A stretch of 64,000 nucleotides of DNA, taken from NCBI GenBank assembly GCA_902791025.1, contig CADATZ010000002.1, forward strand, positions 186,001 through 250,000, read 5' to 3'. Each line of letters starts with the position of its first letter. Positions within the stretch are counted from its first letter, which is position 1. The translations under genes and the position numbers were made by a program. This document shows positions 62,932 to 64,000 of this stretch, piece after piece. The DNA comes from an uncultured Chloroflexota bacterium. Lineage in GTDB: Bacteria; Chloroflexota; Anaerolineae; Anaerolineales; Anaerolineaceae. Under the pieces are notes generated by a model. That model saw only the letters and a list, made by a program, of their open reading frames with translations, was not told the DNA's origin and did no database searches.

Positions 62932-63587
62932 CGGAGGATCCGCACCTTTCTGTCGATGAGAGACCCGGCAAATCCGATAAGCAGAGCTGTCGCGCAATAA
63001 AGAGCGGCTGAAATCGCAAAAGCCGCGACTCCGCCTGCACTTCTCGTGTTGATATATGAGACGATTCCCGTCAATTCCATAGGCCGAAGCGGCACCTGTG
63101 AACCTAATGATGTGGTCAGCATGGTAGCCACCAGCAAATTTGTCATCGGCAGCACAGTCGAACGAAGTGCCTGGGGAATGATCACGCGGCGGATCATTTG
63201 GAAAAAACTAAGTCCCAATGCCCTTGCCGCCTCAATTTGACCGGGTGAAATAGTATTGATCCCACTCATCAGATGTTCCGAACAAAAAGCGGATGGGATC
63301 AGTGTTGTAGCAATCAGAACACAGACCCTGTAGGCAAATACGATCTTAAGATAAGGGAGCGCATAAACCAGCAGGATCAAAAGCGCTGCACCGGGAATAT
63401 TTCGGAAGATTTGAACATAAAAATCGCCAAAAACCCGCAGCGGCTTGATCGGGCTCACCCGCATCACAGTGATAAGGATCCCAATCAGAAATGCCCCGGC
63501 AAATGAAAAAACCGTCAGTTTCCAGGTCTCAAAGAGCGCCTGAAGATAACGATCACCATATTGGGAGAGTAATGCGCTGATAGTCAT
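62928..63587 (-). CDS. Polar amino acid ABC transporter permease
   Basis: 219-residue second permease: FETWKLTVFSFAGAFLIGIL, then EHLMSGINTISPGQIEAARALGLS as the ATPase-contact loop. Together with the next permease it forms a heterodimeric channel. A 78-bp gap with a stable hairpin separates it from the binding-protein gene upstream. Confidence 0.93.
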   Translation of the reverse strand: MTISALLSQYGDRYLQALFETWKLTVFSFAGAFLIGILITVMRVSPIKPLRVFGDFYVQIFRNIPGAALLILLVYALPYLKIVFAYRVCVLIATTLIPSAFCSEHLMSGINTISPGQIEAARALGLSFFQMIRRVIIPQALRSTVLPMTNLLVATMLTTSLGSQVPLRPMELTGIVSYINTRSAGGVAAFAISAALYCATALLIGFAGSLIDRKVRILR

Positions 63588-63606
63588 TTCTGTACAAAAA
63601 CCAAAG

Positions 63607-63639
63607 TGTGACAGTCAGCAACAGGTGCTAACTGTCACA
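63607..63639 (-). terminator. Hairpin between binding-protein and permease genes
   Basis: TGTGACAGT / ACTGTCACA 9-bp perfect stem (63607-63615, 63631-63639) with a 15-base loop. On the minus strand the downstream flank is not a clean T-run, so partial termination or 3'-end protection of the binding-protein mRNA is more likely than full stop. Confidence 0.6.
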
Positions 63640-63665
63640 TTTCTAAAGAGTAAGAATTTTAAGGA

Positions 63666-64000
63666 TTAATCGATAGCCGGAGCTTCCGGAGCGGTTTCGA
63701 TTCCGGTGCGGGCACCAAGACTGATGAGCCACAACTGTGTCCAGGTTCCGTTTTCTTCAATCAACTTGAGGAAGTCGTTGACAAATGCCACACCATCAGA
63801 ATCCTTCGGCAAACCAATTCCATACGGATCAATCGGACCAAAGACATCACCGGCAATGGCATAGGCTCCAGGATTCTTGACAATTGAATTCAAAATCAGG
63901 GTATAGTCGGTCACGTAAGCATCCGCGCGGCCTTGCTCAACAGCGGTACGCGCCTGAATATCATCTTCAAATTCCTGAACGATGGCATCCGGAGCATATT
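63666..64000 (-). CDS. Amino acid ABC transporter substrate-binding protein, C-terminal part
   Basis: Minus-strand frame open to the window edge, so the N-terminus and signal peptide lie beyond base 64000. Visible: FEDDIQARTAVEQGRADAYV, TDYTLIL, GPIDPYGIGLPKDSDGVAFVNDF, LKLIEENGTWTQLW, typical of the SBP_bac_3 C-lobe. Ends with a short acidic PEAPAID tail. It captures the amino acid for the two permeases and ATPase encoded downstream. Confidence 0.9.
   Translation of the reverse strand, partial: YAPDAIVQEFEDDIQARTAVEQGRADAYVTDYTLILNSIVKNPGAYAIAGDVFGPIDPYGIGLPKDSDGVAFVNDFLKLIEENGTWTQLWLISLGARTGIETAPEAPAID

Overview
This 64 kb window is a bacterial chromosome segment with intact operons and no phage, plasmid, CRISPR or IS element that I can see. 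The gene set points to an anaerobic heterotroph with a diaminopimelate (DAP) type wall: the N-acetyl branch of lysine/DAP synthesis under a lysine riboswitch, a zur-znuACB zinc system with its own operator, CIRCE-controlled groESL, and a B12 methionine synthase whose reactivation domain is a separate protein. TTG and GTG starts, degenerate-receiver regulators and heptamer-periodic intergenic tracts would suit a Chloroflexota (Anaerolineae-like) genome or a deep Firmicutes lineage. This placement is an inference and I hold it loosely.

Layout. 0-4.5 kb: end of an M19 dipeptidase, a membrane protein, then a wHTH regulator, an ECF S-component-like protein, a HAD nucleotidase and an S41 protease. 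4.6-8.2 kb: an S1-domain protein with a clear promoter and terminator, then proBA. 8.2-12.0 kb: a polytopic membrane protein, queA and ruvB. 12.1-18.1 kb: an AT-rich island with an LTA-synthase-like sulfatase-fold enzyme, an SGNH-FN3 protein and an MBOAT acyltransferase, which together look like a cell-surface polymer decoration cassette. 18.1-24.3 kb: hisS, an orphan EtfA N-domain, metH, its reactivation protein and metF. 24.3-32.4 kb (minus strand): a heterodimeric ABC exporter, a COG2509 flavoprotein and the zinc operon. 32.4-36 kb: tRNA-Phe, vanY-like carboxypeptidase, trmD, a long repeat-rich gap with a 43-residue ORF behind a structured leader, and an FGE-fold secreted protein. 36-40.5 kb: groESL, a tail-to-tail pair of secreted paralogs and an MscS channel. 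40.6-47.8 kb (minus strand): riboswitch-dapA-dapB-dapH-lysA, then M20 deacylase-lysC, interrupted by a plus-strand VapBC-like toxin-antitoxin pair. 48-52 kb: a cupin, ddl and a large membrane protein. 52-55.8 kb: rnhA and xseA-xseB, with an AT-rich BglII/BstYI-like restriction enzyme and MT-A70 methylase between xseA and xseB. 55.9-61 kb: an AAA-ATPase/DUF1703 protein, a secreted SGNH protein overlapping an Hsp70-like ATPase, and a secreted protein. 61.3-64 kb: a polar amino acid ABC transporter cut by the window edge.

Three kinds of non-coding structure run through the window: degenerate tandem heptamers in at least nine gaps, a GGGAC/GTCCC palindromic repeat family in at least six gaps, and condition-specific regulatory sites (lysine riboswitch with terminator, Zur-box pair around a promoter, CIRCE). 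The least explained items are the 43-residue ORF with its hairpin leader, the surface-polymer island, the SGNH/Hsp70-like pair, and the palindrome inside groESL.
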